From DATHSN01 sp035464115 (GTDB lineage Bacteria; Actinomycetota; Acidimicrobiia; Acidimicrobiales; SKKL01): a stretch of DNA of 7,337 nt. Shown piece by piece: positions 6,380 through 7,337 of the stretch; position 1 is the stretch's first letter, and each line of letters begins with the position of its first letter. Under the pieces are notes generated by a model. The model had not been told where the DNA came from. It ran no database searches and saw only the letters and a program-made list of their open reading frames with translations. The position numbers and the translations under genes were made by a program. The stretch is from NCBI GenBank assembly GCA_035464115.1, contig DATHSN010000439.1, positions 1 to 7,337 on the forward strand, written 5' to 3'.

Positions 6380-6574
6380 CTACTCGCCACCTTTTTGGAT
6401 GTAGGACTTCACGAAGTCCTCGGCGTTGGACTCGAGGACCTCGTCGATCTCGTCGAGCAGATCGTCGAGCTCGGCCTTGATCTTCTCGCCCGACTCGGAC
6501 TTGGTGGGCGCCTCGGCGACCTCGTCGGTCTCGCGGCTGGGAGCGGGCTTTCGGATCTGTTCGCGTTCTGCCAT
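6380..6574 (-). CDS. pup: Prokaryotic ubiquitin-like protein Pup, ending in GGE
   Basis: Pup is the small tag that PafA attaches to lysines of doomed proteins. It is 64 residues, the length of mycobacterial Pup. The N-terminal third (1-29) is polar and presumably disordered, and is the part threaded into the ATPase pore. Residues 30-52 (KIKAELDDLLDEIDEVLES, 31-49) form the amphipathic, acidic segment that binds the Mpa/ARC coiled coil. The end, AEDFVKSYIQKGGE (51-64), is the conserved C-terminus with Lys61 and the reactive Glu64. Ending in Glu rather than Gln means it is translated ready for ligation. It starts 22 bases after the dop stop. The ATG at 6574 is chosen because a GAGGG Shine-Dalgarno lies seven bases before it and the family begins at MAE; a GTG directly before the ATG is less likely. 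Confidence 0.97.
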   Translation of the reverse strand: MAEREQIRKPAPSRETDEVAEAPTKSESGEKIKAELDDLLDEIDEVLESNAEDFVKSYIQKGGE

Positions 6575-6580
6575 CACGCA

Positions 6581-6585
6581 CCCTC
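6581..6585 (-). promoter_or_regulatory. Ribosome binding site of pup
   Basis: GAGGG on the minus strand lies six to seven bases before the pup ATG at 6574, in the gap after dop. It is the only clear Shine-Dalgarno in the window, in contrast to the leaderless-type starts of pafA, prcB and the plus-strand genes. This suits a gene inside a dop-pup transcript that must be made in large amounts. Confidence 0.7.
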
Positions 6586-6596
6586 GTGGATCGTGG

Positions 6597-7337
6597 TCAC
6601 GAGCCCAACTGGTCGAGCAGCTCGGCCGGTGTCTCGCAGTTCTCCACCAACCTACCCACGTGGGCGCGGGTTCCACGTGACGGTTCCATCATCGGGACCC
6701 GTCGCAGCGGGTCCTCGCCGACGTCGAAGACGATGGAGTCCCAGTTGGCGGCCACGATGTAGGGCGCCCACTTGCGCAGGCAGGTGCCCCGGAACCAGGC
6801 CCGGGTGTCGTCGGGCGGCTCGTCGATGCCCCGCTCGGCGTCGACGTCGTCGACGAGGCGCTCGAGGCCCAGGCGCTCGGCCAGGTTCTTGTCGGCGCGC
6901 AGGTCGTGGTACTGCAGGTCGAGCGCCGAGAGGCGGGGGTGGCTCCAGTCGAGCCCGTCGCGGGCGCGGTAGCGCTCGAACAAGCTGAGCTTGGCCGGCC
7001 AGTCGAGCCGGTCGGCGAGGCGCAGCGGGTCGACCTCGAGGTCGGCGAGGACCTCCTCCCAGCGGCGGATCACCTCGGCACCGACCTCGCCGCCCACCGC
7101 GTCGAGCCCGTAGCGGTCGGCCCAGGCCTGGGCCGCCCCCAGCAGCTCCCACTGGATCTCGAGGGCGGTGGCCGACGACCCGTCGGCCAGGGCGAGCGGC
7201 CGGCGCAGGGTGAGGTCCCAGGACACCTGGCGCATGGCCGGGACCGGGGTGGCGAAGCGGATCTCGCGCGGGATGGCGTCGTCCTCGACCATGGCGAGGA
7301 CGATGGCGGTGGTGCCGACCTTCAAGAAGGTGGCGAG
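6597..7337 (-). CDS. dop: Pup deamidase/depupylase Dop (C-terminal half)
   Basis: Dop removes Pup from tagged proteins and, in species whose Pup ends in Gln, deamidates it to Glu. It shares the fold of PafA. Only the last 246 residues are in the window; the 5' part, with the metal and nucleotide motifs and the Dop-specific loop, lies beyond the right edge. The frame enters as LATFLKVGTTAIVLAM, matching TFLKVG of PafA. Other family marks are TALEIQWELL, LDWPAKLSLFERYRARDGLD, HPRLSALDLQYHDL (cf. PafA 347-360), and the Dop-type C-terminal region RGTCLRKWAPYIVAANWDSI. The WAPYIVAANWDSIVFD stretch, rather than PafA's DYTVDWVHLKL, and the position next to pup decide for Dop over a second PafA. The gene ends 22 bases before pup, a typical dop-pup order. 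Because Pup here ends in GGE, depupylation is the expected main role. Confidence 0.94.
   Translation of the reverse strand, partial: LATFLKVGTTAIVLAMVEDDAIPREIRFATPVPAMRQVSWDLTLRRPLALADGSSATALEIQWELLGAAQAWADRYGLDAVGGEVGAEVIRRWEEVLADLEVDPLRLADRLDWPAKLSLFERYRARDGLDWSHPRLSALDLQYHDLRADKNLAERLGLERLVDDVDAERGIDEPPDDTRAWFRGTCLRKWAPYIVAANWDSIVFDVGEDPLRRVPMMEPSRGTRAHVGRLVENCETPAELLDQLGS

Noticed and set aside
6655..6679. Two CACGTG palindromes (6657-6662 and 6674-6679) near the 3' end of dop, followed by a TAGGTT hexamer, a possible pup promoter
   Set aside because: They lie in coding sequence. CACGTG also occurs at 178-183 and 2362-2367, close to what base composition predicts. The hexamer has no good -35 and would be 70 bases from the pup start. 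Not strong enough to call.

Overview
The window is a high-GC (about 70%) actinobacterial pupylation/proteasome locus. It holds the C-terminal half of dop and complete pup, prcB, prcA and pafA genes, plus four neighbours. The protein sequences, the coupled Pup and 20S proteasome genes and several apparently leaderless starts point to Actinobacteria. A deep-branching lineage such as Acidimicrobiia is my guess from the style of the PrcB propeptide and the GGE-ending Pup; this is inference, not proven. Nearly all of the sequence is coding, and no gap exceeds about 90 bases.

Layout, read in the direction of transcription on the minus strand from the right edge: dop (5' end outside the window), pup, prcB, prcA and then a group II PLP-dependent decarboxylase, all closely spaced. 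The decarboxylase faces a short plus-strand pair, a DUF2007-like membrane-anchored small protein and a Nudix hydrolase, which converge on it. Divergent from that pair, pafA runs leftwards and is followed after two bases by a DUF3866-family gene that ends at position 4.

How the genes work together: Pup is a small, largely disordered protein tag. PafA ligates its C-terminal glutamate to lysines of target proteins, and Dop removes the tag (and would deamidate Pup in species where it ends in Gln). Tagged proteins are unfolded by the Mpa/ARC ATPase, which is not in this window, and degraded in the PrcA/PrcB 20S chamber. Here Pup already ends in Gly-Gly-Glu, so no deamidation is needed and Dop's job should be depupylation.

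Regulation visible in the sequence: pafA, the DUF2007-like gene and the Nudix gene each have a TAnnnT hexamer exactly six bases before the start codon, and prcB has one seven bases before its GTG. This is the pattern of leaderless actinobacterial transcripts. The pafA and prcB elements share an identical ten-base sequence, which suggests that ligase and protease are co-regulated although they sit about 4 kb apart. Otherwise the window is a recognisable, well-described system. The less explained parts are the decarboxylase behind prcA and the DUF3866 gene coupled to pafA. No RNA genes, mobile elements, CRISPR arrays or integration sites were seen.
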